This document shows positions 1 to 7,032 of a stretch of 7,046 bases of DNA, in pieces. The DNA is from Sutterellaceae bacterium (GTDB lineage: Bacteria; Pseudomonadota; Gammaproteobacteria; Burkholderiales; Burkholderiaceae_F), in the NCBI GenBank assembly GCA_030531135.1, contig JAUNOJ010000087.1, forward strand, positions 1 through 7,046, in the 5' to 3' direction. The notes under the pieces are model-generated. The model did no database searches. It was not told where the DNA came from and worked only from the letters and a program-made list of their open reading frames with translations. Position 1 is the stretch's first letter, and each line of letters opens with the position of its first letter. The translations under genes and the position numbers were made by a program.

Positions 1-223
1 GCCAACGTCCCTGCTTGACCAAAAGATTGAAGTCCACCGGGCAGTTGTGCAACGGGCAGCTTCTGGAACAAAACGGCGTCGCACAATGCAGACAACGCAA
101 AGACTGCTGATGCACTTCTTCGTCGCTCAAACCGGTCGTAAAGTCGCCGAAATGCTTGATACGCTCGGCCACAGACTGATGCTTAAACTCAATACGAGCC
201 AACCCCTGCATCTGTTTCGTCAT
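1..223 (-). CDS. gltD: Glutamate synthase small (beta) chain, 5' part only
   Basis: This is the first 74 codons of GltD, cut by the left edge of the window. GltD is the FAD/NADPH-binding beta subunit of bacterial glutamate synthase; it takes electrons from NADPH and passes them through [4Fe-4S] clusters to the FMN of GltB. I translated this region by hand from the ATG at 223. The visible part is the N-terminal ferredoxin-like region, with the cysteine pattern C44-x2-C47-x4-C52-x3-C56-P followed by a conserved-looking N-x5-N-x2-V-x2-GRW stretch (residues 60-74). This agrees with the family pattern for cluster ligands. The FAD and NADPH domains lie outside the window. The start is supported by GGGAG at 236-232, 8 bases upstream and inside the end of gltB, and by a gap of only three bases after the gltB stop, so the two genes are almost certainly co-transcribed. 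Residues 61-63 read C-P-V where the usual family sequence is close to I-I-P, which adds a fifth nearby cysteine. The assignment rests on the cysteine motif and on position after gltB. Confidence 0.9.
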   Translation of the reverse strand, partial: MTKQMQGLARIEFKHQSVAERIKHFGDFTTGLSDEEVHQQSLRCLHCATPFCSRSCPLHNCPVDFNLLVKQGRW

Positions 224-226
224 TTT

Positions 227-3200
227 TTATTCTCCCTTTGACTGTGCAGCGGCTTGCAAAGCTGCTTTGTACTGCAACGGCATCACCTTCACAAAACGCG
301 CTCTGGAACTGACCCAGTGCTCAAGGAGCTTGGTAGCCAAAACAGAACCCGTCAGTCTTGCGTGATCGGCAATTAAAGTTTTCAAAAGTTCTTCGTCGGT
401 TTGTCCGCGATGCCACGTTTCGGGCGAAGACATTCTGGCTTGTTCCTGAGCACTCACAACGCGCTCCAACGCCACCATGGACGTATTGCAGTTGGCCTCG
501 AAATCGCCGTTTTCGTCAAACACGAAAGCCACGCCGCCCGACATGCCGGAAGCGAAATTGCGGCCGGTCTTGCCGAGCACGACAACCGTACCGCCCGTCA
601 TGTATTCGCAACCGTGATCGCCCACACCTTCGACAACGGCACTTGCCCCCGACAAGCGCACGGCAAAACGTTCGCCCACCACACCGTTGAAATAGGCCTC
701 GCCGCTCGTTGCCCCATACAAAGTCGTATTGCCGGCAATAATGTTTTGCGATGCTTCGCCGTGGAATTCGTCATCAGTTCTCAACACGATTCGACCGCCC
801 GAAAGTCCCTTGCCGACATAGTCGTTGGCCTGTCCCGTCAAAGTCATCGTCATTCCGTTGACGGCAAAGGCGCCGAAAGACTGTCCTGCCGTGCCGACGA
901 AATCCAGCTGTACGGTATCCTGCGGCAAACCTTGGGCCCCGTAGCGACTGACGATGGCGTGAGCAATCATGGTTCCCACCGTACGATTGACGTTGCGAAT
1001 CGCACTTTGGACATGCACCTTTTGAGCGTGCTCGATCGCAGGCATCACCTCGGACATCAACGCCGCATCCAAGCTCTTTTCCAAAAGATGGTTCTGAGCC
1101 GCGCTGTGTCGCATCAAATCGGGCGCGACATCGGGACGGTACAAAACGCGCGAAAGATCGACGCCTTGTGCTTTCCAGTTGTCGAGATCCGTTCTTTGTG
1201 CCAACAGGTCGCTACGTCCGATCAAATCCTCAAACTTGGCAATGCCCAAAGAGGCCATGATTTCACGCACTTCCTCGGCCACAAAGAAGAAGTAGTTCAC
1301 AACGCTCGAAGGCTTGCCCTTAAAGCGCTTTCTCAATTCCGGATCTTGTGTGGCAATGCCGACCGGACAGGTGTTGAGATGACACTGACGCATCATCAAG
1401 CAACCTTCCACAACCAGGGGTGCGGTTGCAAAACCGAATTCGTCGGCGCCCAACAATGCGCCGATCACAACGTCTCGGCCGGTCTTGATCTGTCCATCGA
1501 CCTGAACGACGACGCGATCGCGCAAACGGTTGAGAACCAAGGTTTGTTGCGTTTCGCTCAAACCTAATTCCCAGGCACTGCCGGCATGCTTGACCGACGA
1601 AATGGGACTTGCACCCGTACCACCGTCGTGACCGGCAATTACGATATGGTCGGCCTTGGCTTTGGCAACACCGGCCGCCACCGTACCCACACCGTTTTCG
1701 CTCACGAGCTTCACTGAAATATCCGCATTTTTATTGGCGTTTTTCAGATCGTGAATGAGCTGTGCCAAATCTTCGATCGAGTAAATGTCATGGTGCGGAG
1801 GCGGCGAAATCAACCCCACGCCCGGAACCGAGTAACGCAACTCGGCGATGTATTCGCTGACTTTGTGACCGGGCAACTGACCGCCTTCGCCGGGCTTGGC
1901 ACCTTGCGCCATTTTGATCTGAATCTGATCGGCACTGGCCAAGTACTGGGCCGTGACGCCGAAGCGGCCGCTGGCCACCTGCTTGATACGGGAACGCAAG
2001 CTGTCGCCGTCGTCAAGTTCCACATCGGCAACGATTCTGTCCTTACCCAAAATATCGGCAAGCTTCATACCCTTTTTGACAACCGACTTGCCTTTTGCCA
2101 GCTCTTCGACATAACGACGCGGATCTTCACCGCCTTCGCCGGTGTTGCTCTTGCCGCCGATGCGGTTCATGGCCACAGCCAATGTGGCGTGCGCTTCGGC
2201 CGAAATCGATCCCATACTCATGGCGCCGGTGGCAAATCGACGCACGATTTCCTTGGCGGGCTCGACCTCGTCGATAGAAATCGGCTGACAATTCTCGGTC
2301 TTGAAGCGCAACAGACCGCGCAACGTCATCTGACGCTTACTCTGATTGTTGATGATTTCGGCATATTCGCGATAGGTTTGATAATTCTTTTCGCGGGAAG
2401 CGCGCTGCAATTTCACGATCGCCTCGGGCGTCCACATATGTTCTTCGCCCTGCGCTCTCCAGGCATAGTCGCCGCCGACCGGCAAAGGTTCGACCTCGCC
2501 GCGATTGATGCCGTAAGCGTGTGCATGAACGTTGACGGCTTCTTGCATGATTTCAAAGAGCCCCACGCCTTCGACCTTGGTCGGCGTACCGTGGAAATAG
2601 CGATCCACAAATTCGCTCTTTAAGCCCACGGCTTCGAAAATGCGCGCACCGCGATAACTCATCAGGGTCGAAATGCCCATTTTGGCCATCACCTTCGTCA
2701 AGCCCTTGCCGACGGCCTTGACGTAGTGCGCTACCGCTTCGTCGCCCGAAATCCCGTTTTTAGGTGCCAAAGCGCGCAAAGTGGCCAGTGCCAAGTACGG
2801 ACAAACGGCTTCGGCGCCAAAACCCATCAACAGAGCAAAATCGTGCGTTTGCGTCACAGCGCCGGAATTGACCACCAAACCGACGTTGGTGCGAAGGCCT
2901 TCGGCAATGAGATGCTGATGTAGTGCCGAAACGGCCAGCAAAACGGGAATGGCTACGCGATCACGACCGACAGCCGCATCGCTGACGATCAGGATGTTAA
3001 AGCCCGAATGAACCGCATCGACGGCCTGGGCGCAGAGACTGGCCAACTGCGCTTCCACACCTTCGCTCCCCCACGCAGACGGATACGTGATATCGATCGT
3101 ACGGCTCTTGAATTTACCGTCGGTAAAGTCGGCGATATGCTCGAGTTTGTCCATGTCTTGTTCGACAAGAACCGGCTGCAACACTTCCAATCGTCTCGGA

Positions 3201-4918
3201 GGATTGACGTTGTTAACGTCAAGCAAATTGGGCTTGGGACCTATAAAGCTCATCAGGCTTGTCACCAACTCTTCGCGAATCGGATCGATCGGCGGGTTGG
3301 TCACCTGCGCAAACAACTGCTTGAAGTAAAGGAAAAACGACTTGTTTTTACGAGAAAGCACCGGCAATGCGGCATCGTTACCCATACTGCCGATTGCTTC
3401 CTGACCATTGACGGCCATCGGCAACATCACGACCTCGATGTCTTCCTTGGTCATGCCGAAAGCTTTTTGTATCTCTTCGAGGCGTTCGGCATCCCACAGC
3501 TCGACCTTGTCGTTGTCCTGAATGTCGCTGCCAAGATCGGACAGTCTCAAATTCAAGCGTTCCACCCATTCGCGATAGGGTTTGGCCAATGCGACCTGAT
3601 TTTTAAGTTCGATATCGTCAATGATTCGACCCTGTACGGTATCGATCAAAAGCATCTTACCGGGCTCGATGCGCCACTTGCGACGAATGTGACTTTCGGG
3701 AATCGGCAAAACGCCGACTTCGGACGCCAAAATCACCGTGTCGTCGTCGGTTTCGATATAGCGAGCCGGTCGCAAGCCGTTTCGATCCAAGGTCGCACCG
3801 ATCTGTACGCCGTTGGTAAAAACAATCGCCGCCGGGCCGTCCCAGGCCTCCATCATCGGTGCATGATAAGCGTAAAACGCTTGTCGATCGGCGTCCATCG
3901 TCGTCGAGCGTTCCCAAGCCTCCGGCACCAACATCATCATGGCCTGAGGCAAAGAGTAACCCGCCATCAGAAGCACTTCGACGGCGTTGTCCAAACTGGC
4001 CGTATCCGACTGCCCTTCGTAGATAAGCGGAACCAGCTTTTTGACATCGTCTCCCAAAACCGGAGACTGCCACACGTTTTCGCGAGCCAAGATCCAGTTA
4101 TAGTTGCCCTTGACCGTATTGATTTCGCCGTTATGCGCAATGTAGCGATACGGATGAGCCAACGCCCACGACGGGAAGGTATTGGTGGAAAAACGTTGGT
4201 GAACGACGGCAATGGCACTGCGGCAGTCGGGATCTTGCAAATCCAGATAGTACTGACCGACCTGATTGGCCAAAAGCAAGCCCTTGTAAACCACGGTGCG
4301 CGTGCTCATGGAAGGCACGAAATAATCGTCGCCGTGCTTCAGTTTCAATGCCTTGATGCGGTGAGAGGCGCTTTTGCGAATCACATAAAGCTTGCGTTCC
4401 AGCGCATCTTGCACCATCACGTCGGGACCGCGCCCGATAAAGATTTGACGCACGACCGGAGCCGAAGCCTTCACCGTCTCGCTCATCTTCATGCTGGAGC
4501 TCACCGGAACGTCGCGCCAGCCCAAAACCACCTGACCTTCCTTGGCAACCGTACGCTCGAGTTCTTGTTCGCAGGCTGCACGCGAAGCGGCTTCTTGCGG
4601 CAAGAAAATCATCCCCACACCGTAGTCGCCCGGCGGGGGCAACGTCACACCAAGTTCCGCCATTTTTTCGCGATAATAGGCGTCCGGAATCTGAATCATG
4701 ATCCCGGCACCGTCACCGCACAACGGATCGGCACCGACGGCGCCGCGGTGATCGAGGTTTTGCAAAATCAGCAATGCGTCTTCGATGACTTTGTGACTGG
4801 CAGTGCCTTTGATGTTTGCCACAAATCCAACGCCACAGGCATCGTGCTCGTTATCGGCGCAATACAATCCCTTTTGTGCGGCCTCTAGGCGTGCCGCCTC
4901 GCTTGTCATTTCAGCCAT
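227..4918 (-). CDS. gltB: Glutamate synthase [NADPH] large (alpha) chain
   Basis: GltB, 1563 residues from the chosen start. It hydrolyses glutamine, channels the ammonia internally and, using electrons from GltD, reductively forms glutamate from 2-oxoglutarate; it is cytoplasmic. Domains in order: a short propeptide (1-27); a class II glutamine amidotransferase domain (28 to about 430) with nucleophile Cys28 in DACGVGF, the motif [12 protein letters not shown] (240-251) and HNGEINT (262-268); a central domain (about 480-790); the FMN-binding synthase domain (about 860-1240) with [13 protein letters not shown] (898-910), [17 protein letters not shown] (1001-1017), [11 protein letters not shown] (1095-1105) and the 3Fe-4S ligands Cys1173, Cys1179 and Cys1184 at the expected spacing; and a C-terminal glycine-rich beta-helix domain (about 1290-1530). 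Length is normal and no key residue is missing. The frame stays open upstream to a GTG at 5071, but I place the start at the ATG at 4918. It has GGGAGG 7 bases upstream and gives a normal propeptide length, and the extra 51 residues resemble no part of the family. gltD follows after three bases. Confidence 0.98.
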   Translation of the reverse strand: MAEMTSEAARLEAAQKGLYCADNEHDACGVGFVANIKGTASHKVIEDALLILQNLDHRGAVGADPLCGDGAGIMIQIPDAYYREKMAELGVTLPPPGDYGVGMIFLPQEAASRAACEQELERTVAKEGQVVLGWRDVPVSSSMKMSETVKASAPVVRQIFIGRGPDVMVQDALERKLYVIRKSASHRIKALKLKHGDDYFVPSMSTRTVVYKGLLLANQVGQYYLDLQDPDCRSAIAVVHQRFSTNTFPSWALAHPYRYIAHNGEINTVKGNYNWILARENVWQSPVLGDDVKKLVPLIYEGQSDTASLDNAVEVLLMAGYSLPQAMMMLVPEAWERSTTMDADRQAFYAYHAPMMEAWDGPAAIVFTNGVQIGATLDRNGLRPARYIETDDDTVILASEVGVLPIPESHIRRKWRIEPGKMLLIDTVQGRIIDDIELKNQVALAKPYREWVERLNLRLSDLGSDIQDNDKVELWDAERLEEIQKAFGMTKEDIEVVMLPMAVNGQEAIGSMGNDAALPVLSRKNKSFFLYFKQLFAQVTNPPIDPIREELVTSLMSFIGPKPNLLDVNNVNPPRRLEVLQPVLVEQDMDKLEHIADFTDGKFKSRTIDITYPSAWGSEGVEAQLASLCAQAVDAVHSGFNILIVSDAAVGRDRVAIPVLLAVSALHQHLIAEGLRTNVGLVVNSGAVTQTHDFALLMGFGAEAVCPYLALATLRALAPKNGISGDEAVAHYVKAVGKGLTKVMAKMGISTLMSYRGARIFEAVGLKSEFVDRYFHGTPTKVEGVGLFEIMQEAVNVHAHAYGINRGEVEPLPVGGDYAWRAQGEEHMWTPEAIVKLQRASREKNYQTYREYAEIINNQSKRQMTLRGLLRFKTENCQPISIDEVEPAKEIVRRFATGAMSMGSISAEAHATLAVAMNRIGGKSNTGEGGEDPRRYVEELAKGKSVVKKGMKLADILGKDRIVADVELDDGDSLRSRIKQVASGRFGVTAQYLASADQIQIKMAQGAKPGEGGQLPGHKVSEYIAELRYSVPGVGLISPPPHHDIYSIEDLAQLIHDLKNANKNADISVKLVSENGVGTVAAGVAKAKADHIVIAGHDGGTGASPISSVKHAGSAWELGLSETQQTLVLNRLRDRVVVQVDGQIKTGRDVVIGALLGADEFGFATAPLVVEGCLMMRQCHLNTCPVGIATQDPELRKRFKGKPSSVVNYFFFVAEEVREIMASLGIAKFEDLIGRSDLLAQRTDLDNWKAQGVDLSRVLYRPDVAPDLMRHSAAQNHLLEKSLDAALMSEVMPAIEHAQKVHVQSAIRNVNRTVGTMIAHAIVSRYGAQGLPQDTVQLDFVGTAGQSFGAFAVNGMTMTLTGQANDYVGKGLSGGRIVLRTDDEFHGEASQNIIAGNTTLYGATSGEAYFNGVVGERFAVRLSGASAVVEGVGDHGCEYMTGGTVVVLGKTGRNFASGMSGGVAFVFDENGDFEANCNTSMVALERVVSAQEQARMSSPETWHRGQTDEELLKTLIADHARLTGSVLATKLLEHWVSSRARFVKVMPLQYKAALQAAAQSKGE
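232..236 (-). promoter_or_regulatory. Ribosome binding site of gltD
   Basis: GGGAG on the minus strand lies 8 bases before the gltD ATG at 223. It is formed by the last lysine, glycine and glutamate codons of gltB, so translation of the two subunits is probably coupled, which suits a complex of equal subunit numbers. Confidence 0.7.
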
Positions 4919-4925
4919 GACCAAG

Positions 4926-4931
4926 CCTCCC
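4926..4931 (-). promoter_or_regulatory. Ribosome binding site of gltB, decides the start
   Basis: GGGAGG on the minus strand, with 7 bases to the ATG at 4918. It is a near-consensus Shine-Dalgarno sequence. The alternative in-frame GTG at 5071 has no comparable site, so this one fixes the start of GltB. Confidence 0.85.
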
Positions 4932-4986
4932 GAATTTTCAATTTCTTTTAAATTTTTGTATCCGCGCCGAGGTTTTTTAGTCGCGG

Positions 4987-5007
4987 GCCTTTCGATTCTC
5001 GAAAGGC
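4987..5007 (-). promoter_or_regulatory. Perfect stem-loop in the presumed gltB leader
   Basis: GCCTTTCGA and TCGAAAGGC form a perfect 9-bp inverted repeat around a 3-base loop. It lies about 70 bases upstream of the gltB start. In the gltB transcript it would fold as a stable hairpin. It is not followed by a U-tract on the minus strand (the next bases are CCGCGACTAAAAAACC), so it is not a simple intrinsic terminator. A short CCGCG/CGCGG pair (4962-4966 and 4982-4986) abuts it and could form a second stem. As DNA it could equally be a protein-binding palindrome. No known riboswitch class is recognisable. The structure is seen directly; any regulatory role is inference. Confidence 0.5.
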
Positions 5008-5074
5008 GATTTCGGGATATTGCAAGAATTTTTTTACTGAGAAAATAGCTTTTTGATAGGAATTGAGACACATC

Positions 5075-5091
5075 CCATAAATAAGGTATGG
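5075..5091. repeat. Small dyad CCATA-N7-TATGG upstream of gltB
   Basis: A 17-bp element with 5-bp arms, CCATA and TATGG, around 7 AT-rich bases, placed between the aroB terminator and the gltB leader hairpin. Its position and symmetry would suit an operator for a dimeric regulator of gltBD. Arms of 5 bp occur easily by chance, so the support is weak. Confidence 0.2.
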
Positions 5092-5134
5092 TGGAGTATG
5101 TAAAACAAGCGTTTTATCTTAGGCAAACTTATGC

Positions 5135-5182
5135 AAAAAAAAACAAAGCCTCGCGACAACAGCTCGACGGCTCGAGTTTGTT
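5135..5182 (-). terminator. Probable rho-independent terminator of the aroK-aroB transcript
   Basis: Starting about 46 bases after the aroB stop, the minus strand has a GC-rich inverted repeat followed by TTTG and then a run of nine or more T. Two pairings are possible. A short stem pairs GCC-g-TCG (5171-5165) with CGAGGC (5153-5148), directly before the T-run. A longer stem pairs AACAAA-CTCG (5182-5173) with CGAG-gc-TTTGTT (5153-5142). The T-run exists only on the minus strand, so the terminator acts after aroB. It implies that gltBD has its own promoter. Confidence 0.6.
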
Positions 5183-5207
5183 TGCGCGAAGCTTTTACAA
5201 CGGTAAA

Positions 5208-5245
5208 TTTCAATGCCAACCGACTTTTTCAATGCCAACCGACTT
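5208..5245. repeat. Perfect 19-bp tandem duplication across the aroB stop
   Basis: The unit TTTCAATGCCAACCGACTT occurs at 5208-5226 and again at 5227-5245, directly adjacent and identical. The right copy codes for the last aroB codons (K-Q-V-G-W-H-stop region); the left copy lies just downstream of the stop. Removing either copy leaves the AroB protein and its stop unchanged. It looks like a recent slippage or repair duplication rather than a conserved element, and I do not assign it a function. Confidence 0.95.
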
Positions 5246-6317
5246 GTTTCATCGTTGCCCAAACAACGTCTTCGGGCACCTTTTCGATGTGACACTGTCC
5301 GACGGCCGTCATCACGATAAAACGAATTTGCCCGCCGACCGATTTTTTGTCTCCAAGCATGGCGCGATAGGCCGCTTGCGCATCGATACCGTCAATGTGT
5401 GTCGGCAGTCCGCTTGCTTCAACCAAGTTGCGAATACGGCAGACTTCGTCGTCGGTCAGATACCCCAATTTTTGAGAAAGCAGAGCCGCCATGACCGTAC
5501 CGGCCCCCACAGCCTCGCCGTGCAACCACGTGTCGAACCCGGTTTCTTTTTCAATCGCGTGACCGAACGTGTGACCGAGATTGAGTTTTGCTCTCACCCC
5601 GTTTTCTTTTTCATCCTCTCGCACCACAGCGGCTTTCATGCGGCAACAATGCGCAACGATCTCGCCCACGGTCTGCGCATCGAGCGCTCGGAGCTTGGGC
5701 ATATCGCGCTCCAAGCGCGCCACAAAGTCTGCGTCGCCCAAAAAGCCGTACTTGATGATTTCAGCAATGCCGGCACTGATTTCCCGTGCAGGCAAGGTCT
5801 TTAACACGTCCGTATCGATCAACACGGAACGCGGCTGGTGAAAAGCCCCGATCAGGTTTTTGCCGGCAGCTAGATTTACCCCCGTTTTGCCCCCGACACT
5901 GCTGTCGACTTGGCTCAAAAGCGTTGTCGGCACCTGAATGAAATCGATGCCGCGCATCCAAAGACTTGCGGCAAAACCGCACATGTCGCCCACGACACCT
6001 CCGCCCAAAGCCACCATCAGGCTTTTGCGATCCAAACCCGTTTCAACGGCGCCGTCCAGAATTTTTTCAATGTGCGCCAAATCTTTGTAACATTCGCCGT
6101 CGGGCAACTCCACCAAACCGACAGACAAGTCGGGGCAAGCCGAACGAATGGACTGCAGTGCTTTTTCGGCATATAAGGGCGCGACCGTCGTATTGCTGAC
6201 CACCAAAACACGCGTGGCTCTCAAACGCTTGACTTCGGAGCCCAATTTGTCCAAAGCGCCCTCGGCAATATAAATCGGATAACTGCGCTCGCCGAGTTCT
6301 ACCGTAAGATCGATCAC
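5229..6317 (-). CDS. aroB: 3-dehydroquinate synthase
   Basis: AroB, 362 residues, the usual length of the bacterial enzyme. It converts DAHP to 3-dehydroquinate, the second step of the shikimate pathway, using NAD+ and a divalent metal; it is cytoplasmic. The N-terminal NAD-binding half has GGGVVGD (105-111) and a PTTLLSQVDSSVGGKTGVN block (130-148), followed by K153-N154 and FHQP (159-162). The C-terminal metal-binding half has AEIIKYG (185-191), NLGHTFGHAIE (246-256) and HGEAV (266-270). The expected zinc ligands are Glu186, His249 and His266. No key residue is missing. The start is a GTG that overlaps the aroK stop in the sequence GTGA, and a strong AAGGAGG lies 6 bases upstream, inside aroK. 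The gene is therefore translationally coupled to aroK. The 3' end carries a 19-bp tandem duplication that does not alter the protein. Confidence 0.98.
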   Translation of the reverse strand: MIDLTVELGERSYPIYIAEGALDKLGSEVKRLRATRVLVVSNTTVAPLYAEKALQSIRSACPDLSVGLVELPDGECYKDLAHIEKILDGAVETGLDRKSLMVALGGGVVGDMCGFAASLWMRGIDFIQVPTTLLSQVDSSVGGKTGVNLAAGKNLIGAFHQPRSVLIDTDVLKTLPAREISAGIAEIIKYGFLGDADFVARLERDMPKLRALDAQTVGEIVAHCCRMKAAVVREDEKENGVRAKLNLGHTFGHAIEKETGFDTWLHGEAVGAGTVMAALLSQKLGYLTDDEVCRIRNLVEASGLPTHIDGIDAQAAYRAMLGDKKSVGGQIRFIVMTAVGQCHIEKVPEDVVWATMKQVGWH

Positions 6318-6910
6318 TGTTTACCTCCTTCTTGCTTTATCTCGTTGTCTCCGTCGGAGCACTTGATCCGTTGAACGATTTTCTGCACCTCGGGCAATGC
6401 GAGAATTTTTTGAGCAACGACTTCCGGATGAATCCGCGTGGTCGCAATTTTCTTGTGACACACGGCGTCATAAGTCGGCGTTCTTGCCAACAACAATTCG
6501 CGGATACGGGCAACCTTGTCTTCGGACTGCAATAAAGGTCTGGCCGAATCGAACTTTGTTCGCTCCAAAACATCCGAAACGGTCGTCGTCAGTTGAATGA
6601 CGTAGCCTCGCTGCAGAAGCTTTTGATTGATTTCAAACATAGGGGTACCGCCCCCGGTGGCGATGACGACGCCTTTTTGAGTCGTCAACTCGGCCAGCAT
6701 CTGCGTTTCGCGCGCGCGAAAGCCTGCCTCGCCCTCTTTTTCAAAGATAAATGAAACGGGAACACCGCAACGCTTCTCGATTTCTTTATCGCTGTCGTAA
6801 AAAGTCCAGCCGAGCTGTTTGGCCAAAGTACGTCCGACCGTAGACTTGCCTGAAGCCATCATGCCGATCAGTATGATCGTTGAGGCCTGTGTATCGTGCG
6901 TTTTATCCAT
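6314..6910 (-). CDS. aroK: Shikimate kinase
   Basis: Shikimate kinase I type, 198 residues. It transfers phosphate from ATP to the 3-hydroxyl of shikimate, the fifth step of the shikimate pathway, in the cytoplasm. The Walker A loop is G16-MMAS-GKST (16-24). Shikimate-binding residues are Asp39 and Asp41 in the D-x-D motif, Arg65, the Gly86-Gly87-Gly88 triplet (ATGGG) and Arg143 in LLLARTPTY. The lid arginine is Arg124 in ARPLL. The order and spacing match the family, which is normally about 170-190 residues; the extra length is a charged C-terminal tail (about 180-198) that also encodes the aroB ribosome binding site. Its stop overlaps the aroB start by 4 bases. The ATG at 6910 puts the P-loop at the usual distance from the N-terminus, but I see no strong Shine-Dalgarno sequence before it (the bases just upstream read TACGGGT), so the exact start is slightly less certain than the identity. 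Confidence 0.96.
   Translation of the reverse strand: MDKTHDTQASTIILIGMMASGKSTVGRTLAKQLGWTFYDSDKEIEKRCGVPVSFIFEKEGEAGFRARETQMLAELTTQKGVVIATGGGTPMFEINQKLLQRGYVIQLTTTVSDVLERTKFDSARPLLQSEDKVARIRELLLARTPTYDAVCHKKIATTRIHPEVVAQKILALPEVQKIVQRIKCSDGDNEIKQEGGKQ
6324..6330 (-). promoter_or_regulatory. Ribosome binding site of aroB, inside aroK
   Basis: AAGGAGG on the minus strand, 6 bases before the GTG start of aroB. It is read in aroK as part of the codons for Glu-Gly-Gly near the C-terminus. The strong site compensates for the GTG start and explains the glycine-rich tail of AroK. Confidence 0.85.
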
Positions 6911-6926
6911 ACCCGTAGAAAGAATT

Positions 6927-6988
6927 TTTCGTCGAACCTAAAGCATACTCGAAGAACGTCGATTGCGGAAACGTTATTTTCGACGAAA
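6927..6988. repeat. 10-bp inverted repeat upstream of aroK
   Basis: TTTCGTCGAA at 6927-6936 and its exact reverse complement TTCGACGAAA at 6979-6988 are separated by 42 bases. Each arm is itself nearly palindromic (TTCGTCGAA and TTCGACGAA differ from a palindrome only at the centre), so each could be a separate binding site for a dimeric regulator. They flank the likely aroK promoter area. The arms are too far apart to be an obvious RNA hairpin. The role is unknown. Confidence 0.35.
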
Positions 6989-7026
6989 GTTTGCCCGCGC
7001 CTTTTATACTGCGCTCGTCGGATTTC

Positions 7027-7032
7027 GAGGAG
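7027..7032 (+). promoter_or_regulatory. Possible ribosome binding site of a divergent gene at the right edge
   Basis: GAGGAG on the plus strand, 12 bases before the final AT of the window. If the next base is G this would be the start of a plus-strand gene. The spacing is longer than ideal. In many Burkholderiales the aroK cluster lies divergent to mrcA/ponA, a penicillin-binding protein, usually with pil genes in between; that identity would be a guess. Confidence 0.3.

Larger units (their letters stand above)
4919..5228. other. Intergenic region between aroB and gltB
   Basis: A 310-base stretch without a supported gene. Moving away from aroB on the minus strand it holds the second copy of a 19-bp tandem duplication, a probable terminator (5182-5135), an AT-rich stretch with a small dyad (5091-5075), a perfect stem-loop (5007-4987), an A-rich stretch and the gltB ribosome binding site. 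A gltB promoter must lie here if the terminator works, but I see no convincing sigma-70 pair on the minus strand. I also see no sigma-54 element with correctly spaced GG and GC. Small open frames here have no ribosome binding site or overlap the terminator, so I do not call a gene. In the Burkholderiales I recall, a dgt-like gene often sits between aroB and gltB; nothing of it is visible. Confidence 0.7.

Noticed and set aside
47..241. A 64-codon plus-strand open frame opposite gltD
   Set aside because: It lies opposite the clear GltD cysteine motif and has no recognisable content.
3008..4888. A 626-codon plus-strand open frame opposite gltB, and similar ones at 401-1567 and 1751-2623
   Set aside because: All three are in exact codon register with gltB, so their stops would need TTA, CTA or TCA codons in gltB. 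These are rare in this gene, which keeps the antisense frame open. The predicted proteins are rich in His, Arg and Gln and resemble nothing, whereas gltB is unmistakable.
4973..4978. A T-run on the plus strand after a GC-rich stretch, considered as a terminator
   Set aside because: No plus-strand stem ends directly before the T-run; the nearby stem-loop lies on the wrong side of it for either direction.
5034..5219. A 61-codon minus-strand open frame between aroB and gltB
   Set aside because: It would begin at TTG without a ribosome binding site and run through the terminator stem and T-run.
5088..5804. A 238-codon plus-strand open frame opposite aroB
   Set aside because: It is in codon register with aroB and is explained in the same way. 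Its start has no properly spaced ribosome binding site, and it runs through the aroB terminator region.
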